Below are positions 29,372-40,366 of a DNA stretch of 64,000 nucleotides, in pieces. The notes under the pieces were generated by a model that was not told the DNA's origin, did not search any database, and was given only the letters and a program-made list of their open reading frames with translations. The stretch is from Thiomicrospira sp. XS5. Lineage in GTDB: Bacteria > Pseudomonadota > Gammaproteobacteria > Thiomicrospirales > Thiomicrospiraceae. Position 1 is the first letter of the stretch. The number at the start of each line of letters is the position of its first letter. The translations under genes and the position numbers were made by a program. Location of the stretch: positions 310,001 through 374,000 of the forward strand of contig NZ_LQBO01000001.1 in NCBI RefSeq assembly GCF_001507555.1, read 5' to 3'.

Positions 29372-29719
29372 GAAACTCGTCACCCCAAAAGCCAACTTAC
29401 TCAGAGCGTGTTGGGTGATCTTAGTCTTTCTACGATCAACCAACACCACGATTAAAAAGAGGTCTTCTACTTACTGCCATAGCGTTAAAAGCCAGCGAAA
29501 ACACCTAAGCCTCTCATCCTAGGAATTTTCGCCATTTTTTGCCTTACCCCTTCGAGCGATAATTTTTCGTTTCCCGTCTTCTGCATTATCCTTTTTGTGC
29601 TATCCTGATAGCGCTGTGAAAGAATGCCTTAAAAGACGAAAAATTGGCGTTACTGGAAACAAACAGATTCAACCAGAACTCTCTAGATATGACATGAAAC
29701 CAACCAAGGAGGTGACGGA
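29372..29719. other. non-coding stretch between autotransporter and DUF3240 gene
   Basis: 348 bp with no supported gene. Composition shifts back toward the host near 29,650. A short frame near 29,385-29,460 (VLGDLSLSTINQHHD then stop) faintly recalls the C-terminus of tyrosine recombinases, but it is too short to call. The promoter of the DUF3240 gene must lie here if it is no longer read from the RND operon. Confidence 0.5.
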
Positions 29720-30049
29720 ATGAACGCCATGACGCACTCGACTCATCCGCAGGACGCCGTCCGTCTGCAATTGATCATTGACCGCAAGTGGCACCATGAT
29801 CTGACGGATCAATTATTGACTTACAATCCGGCGGTGCCGTTTCATCTGTATGAGGTGAAATCCTATCACCAGCAGCAAACCTTGCAGAACACCCATGAAA
29901 AGGTTTCCGGTTATCAGGTGAAAATGGTGTTGGACATCCAAACCACCTTGGCCGATTACCCAAGTGTTTTGCAACACTTGAAAGAAGCGGTGCCCAAGGT
30001 CAAACTGCGCTATGAAGTCATTCCTTGCCATGCGCGGGGATTGATCTAA
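29720..30049 (+). CDS. DUF3240 family protein (RND-associated)
   Basis: This is a small soluble protein of 109 aa with no signal peptide, behind a near-perfect ribosome site (AAGGAGGTGA). The order VRLQLIIDRKWHHDLTDQLL, then VSGYQVKMVLDIQTTLADYPSVLQHLKEAVPKVKLRYEVIPC, fits the DUF3240 family. Members are ferredoxin-like, PII-like small proteins that normally sit directly after the pump gene of heavy-metal RND operons. Here it is separated from the pump at 21590 by the autotransporter. Its function in metal efflux is unknown. The family call rests on pattern memory and an HMM search would confirm it. Confidence 0.7.
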   Translation: MNAMTHSTHPQDAVRLQLIIDRKWHHDLTDQLLTYNPAVPFHLYEVKSYHQQQTLQNTHEKVSGYQVKMVLDIQTTLADYPSVLQHLKEAVPKVKLRYEVIPCHARGLI

Positions 30050-30057
30050 GTTCTCTG

Positions 30058-30083
30058 AAAACGCCCAGGCCTGGGCGTTTTTA
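30058..30083 (+). terminator. rho-independent terminator built on CCAGGCCTGG
   Basis: AAAACGCCCA and TGGGCGTTTT pair around a GGCC centre and are followed by T's, nine bases after the DUF3240 stop. It contains a perfect copy of the iterated palindrome (30065-30074). Confidence 0.85.
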
Positions 30084-30222
30084 CCCATCTCTTCTGTCTC
30101 GTCCCTGTCGCCACTCTATCTCCATAAGGTTTTCAGACTTTCCAGTTGTGTTTCGTCATCGGGATTCGGATAATACCCCATAACTGAATAAGAAACGATT
30201 TCATCGTTGAAAGGATACCATC

Positions 30223-30789
30223 ATGCGTCATTTTCTAATTCCATTCGTGTTTTTATTAAGCACATTGGGCGTTTCTGCCCAGGCCTGGGCGGATGAATAC
30301 CGCGAAACCGTCAATATGTTCCGCGAAGCCGAAGCCCCACAACCCTATTTCAAAAGCGCCTATGGCTATGCCGTTTTCCCGACCATCGGTAAAGGCGGCT
30401 TTATCGTCGGCGGCGCCTACGGCGAAGGGCGCGTGTACAAACACCACAAATACATGGGCACCACCAGCATGGCGCAGGCTTCTGTCGGTTTCCAGCTGGG
30501 CGGTCAAGCTTACAGCCAAATCATTTTCTTTGAAGACCAACGTGCCTATGACGAATTCACCAGCGGGAACTTTGAATTCAGCGCACAAGCCACAGTGGTG
30601 GCGATCACTGCCGGTGCCTCCGCCGAAGCCGGCACCAAAGGCACCGGCGCTTCCGTCAGCGGCGGACAAAACAATGCTCGCACCTCCGCCGACTATTATC
30701 GCGGCATGGCGACCTTCATTATCGCCAAAGGCGGCTTGATGTATGAAGCGTCACTGGCCGGGCAAAAATTCACCTTTACGCCAAAATAG
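30223..30789 (+). CDS. secreted SYLF/YSC84-like lipid-binding domain protein
   Basis: The protein has 188 aa with a signal peptide (about 1-23, ending AQAWA). The rest is a SYLF (YSC84/Ysc84 actin-binding) domain with FKSAYGYAVFPTIGKGGFIVGGAYGEGRVY at about 44-73, GFQLGGQAYSQIIFFEDQRAYDEF and a terminal KGGLMYEASLAGQKFTF. In bacteria such proteins are periplasmic or envelope lipid-binding proteins of unclear role. A CCAGGCCTGG lies inside the signal peptide and encodes the QAW triplet. It is followed after 7 bases by the ChaN-like gene, so they are likely an operon. Confidence 0.87.
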   Translation: MRHFLIPFVFLLSTLGVSAQAWADEYRETVNMFREAEAPQPYFKSAYGYAVFPTIGKGGFIVGGAYGEGRVYKHHKYMGTTSMAQASVGFQLGGQAYSQIIFFEDQRAYDEFTSGNFEFSAQATVVAITAGASAEAGTKGTGASVSGGQNNARTSADYYRGMATFIIAKGGLMYEASLAGQKFTFTPK

Positions 30790-30796
30790 GGTTTCA

Positions 30797-31840
30797 ATGA
30801 GCTTTCGCTCAAACGTCTATTCCCTTTTCGTCCTCACTGGCGCGCTGTTGTTGAGCGCTTGCTCAACGCCGGCGTCCAAATCGACACTCAAACCGTCACC
30901 CGGGCCAGACGCCACCCTGCCACCGCTGACAACGCTGTATGACTATCAACTGATCGACAGCGCCAATGGCCAGCCCATGTCGCTTCAGGCGTTGGTGGAC
31001 TCCCTAAAAGACGTGGATGTGGTCTTTATCGGCGAATTCCACGGCAATCAGGCCTCGCATCTGCTTGAAGCCCAATTGCAAGCGAAACTGTATCAGCAAC
31101 GCCCGAATCAGGTGGTGTCGCTGGAACAATTCAATCGCGACCAACAAGCCATATTGAACCGTTATCTGGACGGCGAAATCGGTGAAAAAACCTTGGTTGA
31201 AGAAGCCCCAGCCTGGTCGAATTACGCCGGCAGTTATCGGCCAATTATCGAGTTCGCCAAACAGCATTTTCTGCCGGTCATCGCCGCCAATGCGCCGGCC
31301 CAAACCGTCCGCTGTGTGGGACGACAAGGCCAAGCCTATTTCGCCAAATTGACCGAGGCGGAACGCCGACAAATTGCCCAACAAGCCTTTTACAGCGACC
31401 CGGCCTATGCGGACAAATTCGCGGCGTTTCTGGCGAAATCCCGTCATGGACAATCCGATCAATCGACTGCCAACCCGGAACATAATCCGGCCTATCTGGC
31501 GCAGTTGGTGCGCGACAACACCATGGCGGAATCGATTTTCAACGCCTTGCAACGCAATCCCGGTGCCCAGGTCATCCATTTGAACGGCGCCTTCCACAGC
31601 GACGAGTTTCTCGGCACCGTCTCAGCGCTGAAACATCTGGACCCGGCCTTGAAAATTGCCGTTGTCAGCCCGGTGGTGGTGGACGACCCGCAAACGCCTC
31701 AATTTACCCAAGCGGATCGCGCGAAAGGCAATGCCATTTACCTGATTCAAGCGCAACCGGAAGATTACGTGCAAGCCGCCAAGCGTCGCGCCGCCTTCAA
31801 GAAAATGTTCGACAAAGCCGACGCCAAGCCCTGCCGTTAA
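30797..31840 (+). CDS. ChaN family lipoprotein
   Basis: The start is ATG 30797, 7 bases after the SYLF stop; an upstream in-frame ATG would lie inside that gene. The product is 347 aa with a lipoprotein signal (FVLTGALLLSAC, Cys about 21). The ChaN (iron-regulated, haem-binding) domain starts at about residue 75 with DVVFIGEFHGNQASHLLEAQLQ and continues VVSLEQFNRDQQAILNRYLDGE. Near residue 260 are ARLVRDN-like residues and IHLNGAFHSDEF. Members are periplasm-facing and are linked to iron or haem handling in Campylobacter and Pseudomonas. It is terminated by the hairpin at 31885. Confidence 0.85.
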   Translation: MSFRSNVYSLFVLTGALLLSACSTPASKSTLKPSPGPDATLPPLTTLYDYQLIDSANGQPMSLQALVDSLKDVDVVFIGEFHGNQASHLLEAQLQAKLYQQRPNQVVSLEQFNRDQQAILNRYLDGEIGEKTLVEEAPAWSNYAGSYRPIIEFAKQHFLPVIAANAPAQTVRCVGRQGQAYFAKLTEAERRQIAQQAFYSDPAYADKFAAFLAKSRHGQSDQSTANPEHNPAYLAQLVRDNTMAESIFNALQRNPGAQVIHLNGAFHSDEFLGTVSALKHLDPALKIAVVSPVVVDDPQTPQFTQADRAKGNAIYLIQAQPEDYVQAAKRRAAFKKMFDKADAKPCR

Positions 31841-31884
31841 GCTTCTAACCCATGACCATGTTTCACATGAAACCCGTTAGGCCA

Positions 31885-31909
31885 AAACGCCCAGGCCTGG
31901 GCGTTTTTC
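31885..31909. terminator. rho-independent terminator built on CCAGGCCTGG
   Basis: Almost the same sequence as the terminator at 30058: AAAACGCCCA and TGGGCGTTTTT around GGCC. It contains the iterated palindrome (31891-31900) and ends the SYLF-ChaN transcript. Confidence 0.85.
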
Positions 31910-32025
31910 ACTTTTCAATCCGTTGCCGAAAGTCGTTTTTTCCAGCCTTTTTATTTATCTAATAAATCAACCACTTAAATCGCAAATCGGCCGCCCGTCT
32001 TAAGCGCTACAAAAAAACACAATTT

Positions 32026-32035
32026 GTGGTAAAAT
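32026..32035 (+). promoter_or_regulatory. possible extended -10 promoter for gyrB
   Basis: TG-G-TAAAAT (TG at 32027-32028, hexamer 32030-32035) is a good extended -10 element, about 60 bp before the gyrB start. There is no clear -35. Confidence 0.45.
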
Positions 32036-32081
32036 TGCTTGGCTAATTTTGCACCTTAACCCCATAAAAACAACAATGTGA

Positions 32082-34538
<2,457 letters not shown>

Positions 34539-34638
34539 CCCGATTCTTTGAATGTCACAAAACGGTCAAAATTTCATCTTTAACAAAGCGGTATAAATCG
34601 TTTTTAATAGCCGAAATTTATTTTTTAAACTTTAGAAA

Positions 34639-34674
34639 GACCCTAAAAAGGGTCATTTACACGCTTGTGTAAAT
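34639..34674 (+). promoter_or_regulatory. two adjacent inverted repeats in the phosphoribulokinase leader
   Basis: GACCCT/AGGGTC with an AAAA loop (34639-34654) is followed at once by the 8-bp perfect pair ATTTACAC/GTGTAAAT around GCTT (34655-34674). The second ends about 20 bp before the start codon, close to the ribosome site. They could be a transcription-factor operator (a CbbR-type TTA-N-TAA arrangement is imaginable) or RNA hairpins controlling translation or stability. Confidence 0.55.
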
Positions 34675-34693
34675 AACACTATAGGAGACACAT

Positions 34694-35635
34694 ATGTCAG
34701 TAGAGCATCCAATTGTTACAGTGACCGGTTCTTCAGGAGCCGGAACGTCATTTGTAAAACGCGCTGTGGAAAAAATCTTTGAGCGTGAAAAATTGAATGT
34801 GGCGATTGTGGAAGGGGACAGCTACCACAAATATAACCGTACCGAAATGAAAGCGAAAGTGGCGGAATCCAAAGAGAATGGCGGTCCAGTTCTAACGCAC
34901 TTTTCCGAAAAAGCCAACGAATTCGGCGAACTGGAAGCCTTGTTTAAGGAATACAAAGAAAGTGCCACCGGTAAGCGCCGCTACTACATCCACAGTGATG
35001 AGGAAGCCGCTGAGCACAATGCTCGTCTCGGTACGAACTTCTCTTCCGGTGAATTCACCCCTTGGGAACCGATTCCGGAAGGCACCGACATCCTGTTCTA
35101 CGAAGGCCTGCACGGCATGGTCAAACGTATGGATCACGGTCCGGAAGAAGGCATGCACAATGTCGCGCAATACGTTGACTTGGGCATCGGTGTAGCACCA
35201 TCCATCAACATCGAATGGATGCAGAAAATCTACCGTGACACGTCCGAGCGTCCATACTCGGTTGAGCAAGTACGCGACATCATTTTGGAGCGTATGCCGG
35301 ACTACATCGAAACCATCGTGCCACAGTTCCACCGTACACACATTAACTTCCACCGTGTACCGTTGATCGATACCTCCGATCCGTTCTCCACCATGTCGGA
35401 CGATGCGCCGATGGGGCCGGCTCCGGAAGATTCTTTGATCATCTGCCACGTCAGACACCAAGACGTTGATTTGGATGCCATCAAGGACAAAATCCCGGGC
35501 GCGTTCCTACAGAACGACACCACTTTGGTGTGCAACGGTTCTCACATGGTACAAGCCATGGACTTGATGATGTCGCCAATCATCCACAACTTGATTGAGA
35601 AAAAACGCGCTGCTTTGGCCGCTCAAAACGGCTAA
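34694..35635 (+). CDS. prkB: phosphoribulokinase (class I)
   Basis: This Calvin-cycle enzyme phosphorylates ribulose 5-phosphate to the RuBisCO substrate ribulose 1,5-bisphosphate. The 313-aa product belongs to the bacterial class I form of about 290-320 aa. An N-terminal P-loop (VTGSSGAGTSFVKRA) is followed by EGDSYHKYNR, HFSEKANEFGELE, the sugar-binding YIHSDEEAAEHN, and the catalytic DILFYEGLHG. It has AGGAG before ATG 34694 and a strong terminator after. Its presence marks the organism as an autotroph. RuBisCO is not in the window, so the Calvin genes are scattered, as in Thiomicrospira-type genomes. The gene symbol may also be written cbbP. Confidence 0.96.
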   Translation: MSVEHPIVTVTGSSGAGTSFVKRAVEKIFEREKLNVAIVEGDSYHKYNRTEMKAKVAESKENGGPVLTHFSEKANEFGELEALFKEYKESATGKRRYYIHSDEEAAEHNARLGTNFSSGEFTPWEPIPEGTDILFYEGLHGMVKRMDHGPEEGMHNVAQYVDLGIGVAPSINIEWMQKIYRDTSERPYSVEQVRDIILERMPDYIETIVPQFHRTHINFHRVPLIDTSDPFSTMSDDAPMGPAPEDSLIICHVRHQDVDLDAIKDKIPGAFLQNDTTLVCNGSHMVQAMDLMMSPIIHNLIEKKRAALAAQNG

Positions 35636-35656
35636 ACGCTCGTGTCACCACCCAAT

Positions 35657-35684
35657 AAAAAACCTGCTTCATGCAGGTTTTTTT
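35657..35684. terminator. bidirectional rho-independent terminator
   Basis: An 11-bp perfect stem (A6-CCTGC / GCAGG-T6) with loop TTCAT lies between the converging prk and DUF389 genes. The A-run and T-run let it work on both strands. Confidence 0.92.
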
Positions 35685-35688
35685 ATGT

Positions 35689-37566
35689 CTATTTCATCAC
35701 GGCCGTAATGGCTTCCAACTGAATCTCCGTGCCCAACCGAGTTTCGATTTCGCGTTTCACCGCTTCGATTTGCGCATCCCGCAATGAATGATCCGACACC
35801 AGTTTGGCCGACACCAGCATCGGCTCGCCACTGCGGATTTTGACATCTTTCAAGACAATGCCTTCCATCTGAAAATCTTTCAACGCCGAAGCCACCTGCT
35901 GTTCCTGCACCAAACTACTGAAAGCAAACACCAGCGGAATACTCACCATCGCCACAAACGCCAGCGACAGCAACAAGCCTTTTTTCGCCAATTGAAACGG
36001 ACTGAACCCCAACACCAAAAAGGTCGCGGCCGCCGCCAGGACAATGCCCGCCAAGTTGGTCATGAACAGTAGGAAAGCACCCCAGAACACCGGCCAATCC
36101 CACCAACCGATGCCGATAGACGACACTGCCAGCGGCGGCACCAAGGCCACGGCGATGGCCACGCCGGCCAAACTTTTCGCCACTTCGGAACGAGCATTGG
36201 CATAAGCCGCGGCAATACCGGAAATGATGGCGACACCCAAATCCAACAAGGTCGGGCTCAGACGTGCACTGATTTCATGATTCACGCTACTGAGCGGGGT
36301 AATCACCGTCAGCAGCGTGCCAAAAAACAGCGCCAATAAAATCCCCACTCCCAGCGTTTTGGCACTTTCGGTCACCAAATCGACATTCTGGCGCAGCACG
36401 CCCATCGATAGGGAAATAATCGGCGCCATCAACGGCGCCAGAATCATCGCGCCGATGATAACCGGGGCCGAATTCGCGAACAGCCCCACCGTGGCCAGCA
36501 AGGTCGCCAGGACCATCAACACTTTATAGGACTCCGAGGCCTGGGCGTTTTCGCGCAAGGTCAAAAAGACCTCCTTGATTTCCTCCTGATCCGCATGGTG
36601 GATCAGGGGAAACGGTCGATTCGCAAGGGCTTTGACCGCTTCGCCTTTCGGCAAACGCGCCACCCGCACCGATTCTTTCATGTCCTTATGGCTGATTTTT
36701 TCCGGCAAATGGCTGCTGAGAATCTGCAACGCATCCGGCTCCACCACCACATCCACTTTCTCCGCATTGAAATATTGTCCGTCGATACTGAAATCCAATT
36801 GACCGGAACCGGACAGACTGATGCTTTCGGTTTTAATATGCCCCAAATACCCGGCGAGCACACCTTTCGACACCACCCGCTTCGGCAAGACTTTGGTCAG
36901 CAGAAAATGCAGTACCTCCGACATGCTTCGCGGTGCCAGTATGACCGCATTCAGCGTGGCTTCGTCCTGCTCGGTTTCCCCCACCACCCGTTTGGTGAAC
37001 TCACTGGCACTGGGGCGGTACACCACGGAAATGCCCAAAGCCGCGGTGTTGACCACCGTTTCCTTGGCCGTGACCAGTTGATAAGGCAACAGGCACATCT
37101 TTTTCAGGCTGAACACCAGCAACAGCAAATTTTTGAGTTTACACCAGAGGCTTTCATCCACCAGCGCCGCCGGTTTCATCATATCGGGATTACCGAGCAT
37201 CACCGAGTTCAGCACCAGGTGATGGTTGCAATACATCAAATCCGCCGACACCGGCGCTTCCACCGACAGAATGTCTTCCACGGCCTCCGCCGGATTTTTC
37301 GGAATCGAGAAACTGCGGTGAATGCGGTTCATTTCCGGGTGCGGAATGAACCCGATGGTCCAGCCCTGCTTAGACGCCAAGGGTAATAATTGATAAAGGG
37401 CGTCGTCACTCAGCCAGAACAGCACGGGGGAATCAGGCTGGTAATCGTCCAGTCGCTGGCCGTCATAGGCCACAAACTCACAAGATTCAACCGGCAACAA
37501 AGCCTTGATATCCGATTCGAACAACTCCGCCCGCTCGGCATCGTAAAAAATGACGTATTGGTTCAC
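35689..37566 (-). CDS. DUF389 membrane protein with an N-terminal kinase-like domain
   Basis: This protein has 625 aa. The first 320 or so residues are soluble and resemble a diacylglycerol-kinase/NAD-kinase-like fold (an adapted part of the TIGR00341-type proteins) with no membrane helix. The C-terminal half (about 340-560) carries the DUF389 domain. Its first conserved helix reads ASESYKVLMVLATLLATVGLFANSAPVIIGAMILAPLMAPIISLSMGV, followed by about five more helices (AGVAIAVALVPPLAVSSIGIG). A short soluble tail ends the protein. Function is unknown for the family. It converges on phosphoribulokinase. One AGGCCTGG (36537-36544) lies within it. Start ATG 37566 is plain. Confidence 0.82.
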   Translation of the reverse strand: MNQYVIFYDAERAELFESDIKALLPVESCEFVAYDGQRLDDYQPDSPVLFWLSDDALYQLLPLASKQGWTIGFIPHPEMNRIHRSFSIPKNPAEAVEDILSVEAPVSADLMYCNHHLVLNSVMLGNPDMMKPAALVDESLWCKLKNLLLLVFSLKKMCLLPYQLVTAKETVVNTAALGISVVYRPSASEFTKRVVGETEQDEATLNAVILAPRSMSEVLHFLLTKVLPKRVVSKGVLAGYLGHIKTESISLSGSGQLDFSIDGQYFNAEKVDVVVEPDALQILSSHLPEKISHKDMKESVRVARLPKGEAVKALANRPFPLIHHADQEEIKEVFLTLRENAQASESYKVLMVLATLLATVGLFANSAPVIIGAMILAPLMAPIISLSMGVLRQNVDLVTESAKTLGVGILLALFFGTLLTVITPLSSVNHEISARLSPTLLDLGVAIISGIAAAYANARSEVAKSLAGVAIAVALVPPLAVSSIGIGWWDWPVFWGAFLLFMTNLAGIVLAAAATFLVLGFSPFQLAKKGLLLSLAFVAMVSIPLVFAFSSLVQEQQVASALKDFQMEGIVLKDVKIRSGEPMLVSAKLVSDHSLRDAQIEAVKREIETRLGTEIQLEAITAVMK

Positions 37567-37680
37567 TCAAGCTTCCTTTGCGCGGTTCACTATTGCTCTC
37601 GATTCTAATCGACCCCGAAATAAATGCAACTGCCGGATGATTGTCTTTTTTCTTGCGCCATTTATGGGCATAATAATCCC

Positions 37681-38526
37681 ATGCTGAAACCGCTTTCCAT
37701 TCGTCTCCTTGCCTGCGCCTTCCTAAGCGTTTTACTGTTGCCCGTTCACGCACAACAGCAAACCCTGCCCAAATGGGAAATCGGCTTGGGACCAGGCCTG
37801 GTCAGTTATCCGGATTACCCCGGCTCCAAAGAGCAAAACAACCTGATTGTGCCATTTCCATACATCACCTACCGCAGCGACGCCTTTACCATCGACCAGC
37901 GCGAAATCAAAAAACCGCTGTACGAATACCGTAACCTGGAATTTGACCTGAGTATTTCCGGCACCATTCCGGTGTCGAGCAAAGACAATAAAGCCCGCGA
38001 AGGCATGGACGATCTGGACGGCTCCATCGGCATCGGTCCGGTGGTCAAAGCCCGGTTGTACCGCAATGACCTCAACGAATTCAAATTCGAATGGCCGGTG
38101 CGCTGGGTAGTGGCCTCGGACTTCCAGTCCATCCACGAGGAAGGCTTTTTCTCCTCACCCGGCTTCTATTATTATTTTCGACAAGGCTTCAGCGCCCGGG
38201 AACGCTTGAAAATCACCCTCGGCGCACGCGCCGATTTCGCCACCGCCCGCAACAACAATTATTTTTACGGCGTGGACGACGATGAAGCCACCGCGGTCCG
38301 TCCGGCTTACAAGGCCACCGGCGGCTTCGCCGGCCTGGCGTATGTTTTCAGCCTGAACTGGCACGTCAGTGACTTCTGGCTGGGCGGTTTTTACCGCCTT
38401 CGCGACCTCTCGGGCAGCGTTTACGAAAACAGTCCCTTAATGGAAACCACCCGTTCGGAAACCTTCGGCTTCGCCATTACCTGGAACTTCTATCAATCTG
38501 ACGAAACGGTTCAAGGACTGGAATAA
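37681..38526 (+). CDS. MipA/OmpV family outer-membrane protein
   Basis: The protein has 281 aa from ATG 37681, with a signal peptide (about 1-24, ending VHAQQ). An upstream in-frame start at 37624 would put a non-signal leader before it. The mature region begins WEIGLGPGLVSYPDYPGSKEQ, the classic MipA opening, and continues in alternating beta strands to a C-terminal strand ending near FAITWNFYQ. MipA/OmpV proteins are outer-membrane barrels linked to murein scaffolding or to two-component-regulated responses. The stop adjoins the next start by 0-3 bases, so they form an operon. One CCAGGCCTGG (37792-37801) is inside. Confidence 0.85.
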   Translation: MLKPLSIRLLACAFLSVLLLPVHAQQQTLPKWEIGLGPGLVSYPDYPGSKEQNNLIVPFPYITYRSDAFTIDQREIKKPLYEYRNLEFDLSISGTIPVSSKDNKAREGMDDLDGSIGIGPVVKARLYRNDLNEFKFEWPVRWVVASDFQSIHEEGFFSSPGFYYYFRQGFSARERLKITLGARADFATARNNNYFYGVDDDEATAVRPAYKATGGFAGLAYVFSLNWHVSDFWLGGFYRLRDLSGSVYENSPLMETTRSETFGFAITWNFYQSDETVQGLE

Positions 38527-39030
38527 ATGAAAACCCTGTTCTTTCCCGCACTGGTACTCACCGCCATCTTGGGCATTTTGCTGTTTGCCGACGGCTGGTT
38601 ACGGCACGTCGTCCAAACCGCTTCGATTCTATTGTTCCTGTTCATCTACGGCCTCTTCATCCAAAGCTTACGGCCCGGTCAAACGCCTCTGATTACGCGT
38701 TACGCCATCTTAATGCAGGCGGATTTGACCCAACGTGATCGACACTATACCCGTGGTGTCACCTGGGCTTGGGTGATTTTATTAACCCTGATTCTACTCA
38801 CGAAGCTGTGGAGTGGATTATTCGATGGGCGCTGGATACTGCTGGGCCACGACCTCACCGATTACATCGAAGTGGGCTTTTTTCTCGGCTCCACCGCCTT
38901 ATTCGTTGGCGAACTCTACCTGCGCCGCTGGGTGTTTCCGGAAAAACCGCCGGAAACCCTGTTGCAATTCATCGGCAAAACCTCACAGGTTTCCCTGAAA
39001 GACATCTGGCAATTCAAGCCAACAAAATAG
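38527..39030 (+). CDS. hypothetical membrane protein, 167 aa
   Basis: This unrecognised inner-membrane protein begins right after the MipA-like stop. Hydrophobic helices are expected at about residues 4-22, 30-47, 78-97 and 115-135. A short soluble C-terminal tail follows (PEKPPETLLQFIGKTSQVSLKDIW). No known motif was found. It precedes the pigment gene cluster, but a 112-bp gap with a possible TATACT -10 (39108-39113) separates it from the ketosynthase, so it may belong to either unit. Confidence 0.65.
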   Translation: MKTLFFPALVLTAILGILLFADGWLRHVVQTASILLFLFIYGLFIQSLRPGQTPLITRYAILMQADLTQRDRHYTRGVTWAWVILLTLILLTKLWSGLFDGRWILLGHDLTDYIEVGFFLGSTALFVGELYLRRWVFPEKPPETLLQFIGKTSQVSLKDIWQFKPTK

Positions 39031-39142
39031 CCTCCGAACGGCGTCAACAAGCCTTAAATGATACATGGGTGAGCCATTAAAAACGCCACAAAAACCCCTG
39101 AATGCTTTATACTTTTGGCAATTCGTTTTTTGAAAAAGCTCT

Positions 39143-40366
39143 ATGCGTTATCCAATCCAAATTTCCGCTTCAACCCTTGTCTCCGGCATGGGCGTCGGCC
39201 TAAAGGCACACCGCCATGCGCTTGAAAATGAGACCACCGGCTTAAAGCTCAATACCCAAACTCTGGAAACCAAACTGGAAACCTTCTACGGGGAAGTGAC
39301 CGACTTACCGGCCTTACCGCCGCATTTAAGCGATTACGACTGCCGCAATAATCGCCTGGCCTGGCAAGCGTTAATCACCGACGGATTCGCCGAGCAAGTT
39401 GCCGAAGTGGCTAACCGCTTCGGCGCACATCGCATCGGTTTGGCACTGGGAACCAGCACTTCGGGTATTTTGGAAACCGAACAGGTATTGGCTTATCGCG
39501 AACAAAACGGGCAGTTCTCCGACGATTATCATTATGAAACCACGCATCGCATGAATTCGCTGGCGGATTTCTGCGCCGACGCCCTGTCGCTACAAGGCCC
39601 TCGCCTGATTATTTCCACGGCCTGTTCTTCCAGCGCTAAGGTGTTCGCCACCGCTTCGCGCTGGTTGGATCACGATTTGGTCGATGCAGTGCTGGTCGGC
39701 GGTGTCGACACCCTGTGCCTGACCACCATCCACGGCTTCAACGCGCTGGGCTTGGTGAGCCACGACATCGTGCGACCATTGGATGCGCGCCGTGACGGCA
39801 TCAATATCGGCGAAGCCGGCGGCTTTATGTTGTTGGAAAAAGCCTCGAAAACCGCCAGGCCTGGCGAAAACCCCATTCAACTCACCGGCTTTGGCGAAAC
39901 CAGCGATGCCTATCACATTTCCACACCCCACCCCGACGGCCAGGGCGCACACGACGCCATGGCACAGGCACTGAACATGGCCGGACTTGCGCCCGCAGAC
40001 ATTGACTACCTCAACCTGCACGGCACCGGCACGCCCAGTAACGACCTCGCCGAGTCCAAGGCTGTCAACACCTTGTTTGCTGACAAGACTCCGCTGCTCA
40101 GCTCCACCAAAGGGTTCACCGGCCATACGCTCGGCGCGGCGGGCATCACCGAAGCAATTTTCTGCCAACTGGCGCTTGAATCCCAGCAGGCCTGGGCGAA
40201 TTTGAACTGCGAGCAGCTCGACGGCGCCTTATCGCTGACGCCGGTTTTAAAGACGCAGTCGGCCGAATTACGCCATTGCATGAGCAATTCCTTCGGTTTC
40301 GGCGGCAACAATGCCTGCCTGATTTTCAGCCAAACCGACATCGACAAAACCGGAGGGCCGATATGA
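39143..40366 (+). CDS. beta-ketoacyl-ACP synthase (aryl polyene type ketosynthase)
   Basis: This FabF-like condensing enzyme would extend the polyene chain. It has 407 aa with a Cys-His-His triad: C161 in IISTACSSSAKV, H293 in NLHGTGTPSND and H328 in TKGFTGHTLGAAG. It is followed with a 4-base overlap by the chain-length factor, and such a pair is the heart of aryl polyene type II PKS systems. This is the only full ketosynthase of that kind in the window, whereas E. coli-type clusters carry two or three. Two AGGCCTGG motifs lie in it (39855, perfect; 40188). The call is secure as a KS; the pathway is inferred from neighbours. Confidence 0.88.
   Translation: MRYPIQISASTLVSGMGVGLKAHRHALENETTGLKLNTQTLETKLETFYGEVTDLPALPPHLSDYDCRNNRLAWQALITDGFAEQVAEVANRFGAHRIGLALGTSTSGILETEQVLAYREQNGQFSDDYHYETTHRMNSLADFCADALSLQGPRLIISTACSSSAKVFATASRWLDHDLVDAVLVGGVDTLCLTTIHGFNALGLVSHDIVRPLDARRDGINIGEAGGFMLLEKASKTARPGENPIQLTGFGETSDAYHISTPHPDGQGAHDAMAQALNMAGLAPADIDYLNLHGTGTPSNDLAESKAVNTLFADKTPLLSSTKGFTGHTLGAAGITEAIFCQLALESQQAWANLNCEQLDGALSLTPVLKTQSAELRHCMSNSFGFGGNNACLIFSQTDIDKTGGPI

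Noticed and set aside
29380-29460. Frame resembling a tyrosine recombinase C-terminus (LGDLSLSTINQHHD)
   Set aside because: Only about 20 residues, no catalytic Arg/His/Tyr pattern preserved, and no upstream continuation. Too weak to name a mobile-element remnant.
34655-34674. Calling the prk leader palindrome a CbbR binding site
   Set aside because: It is a TTA-N10-TAA arrangement and does not fit the usual T-N11-A or TNA-N7/8-TNA spacing well enough; listed only as an inverted repeat.
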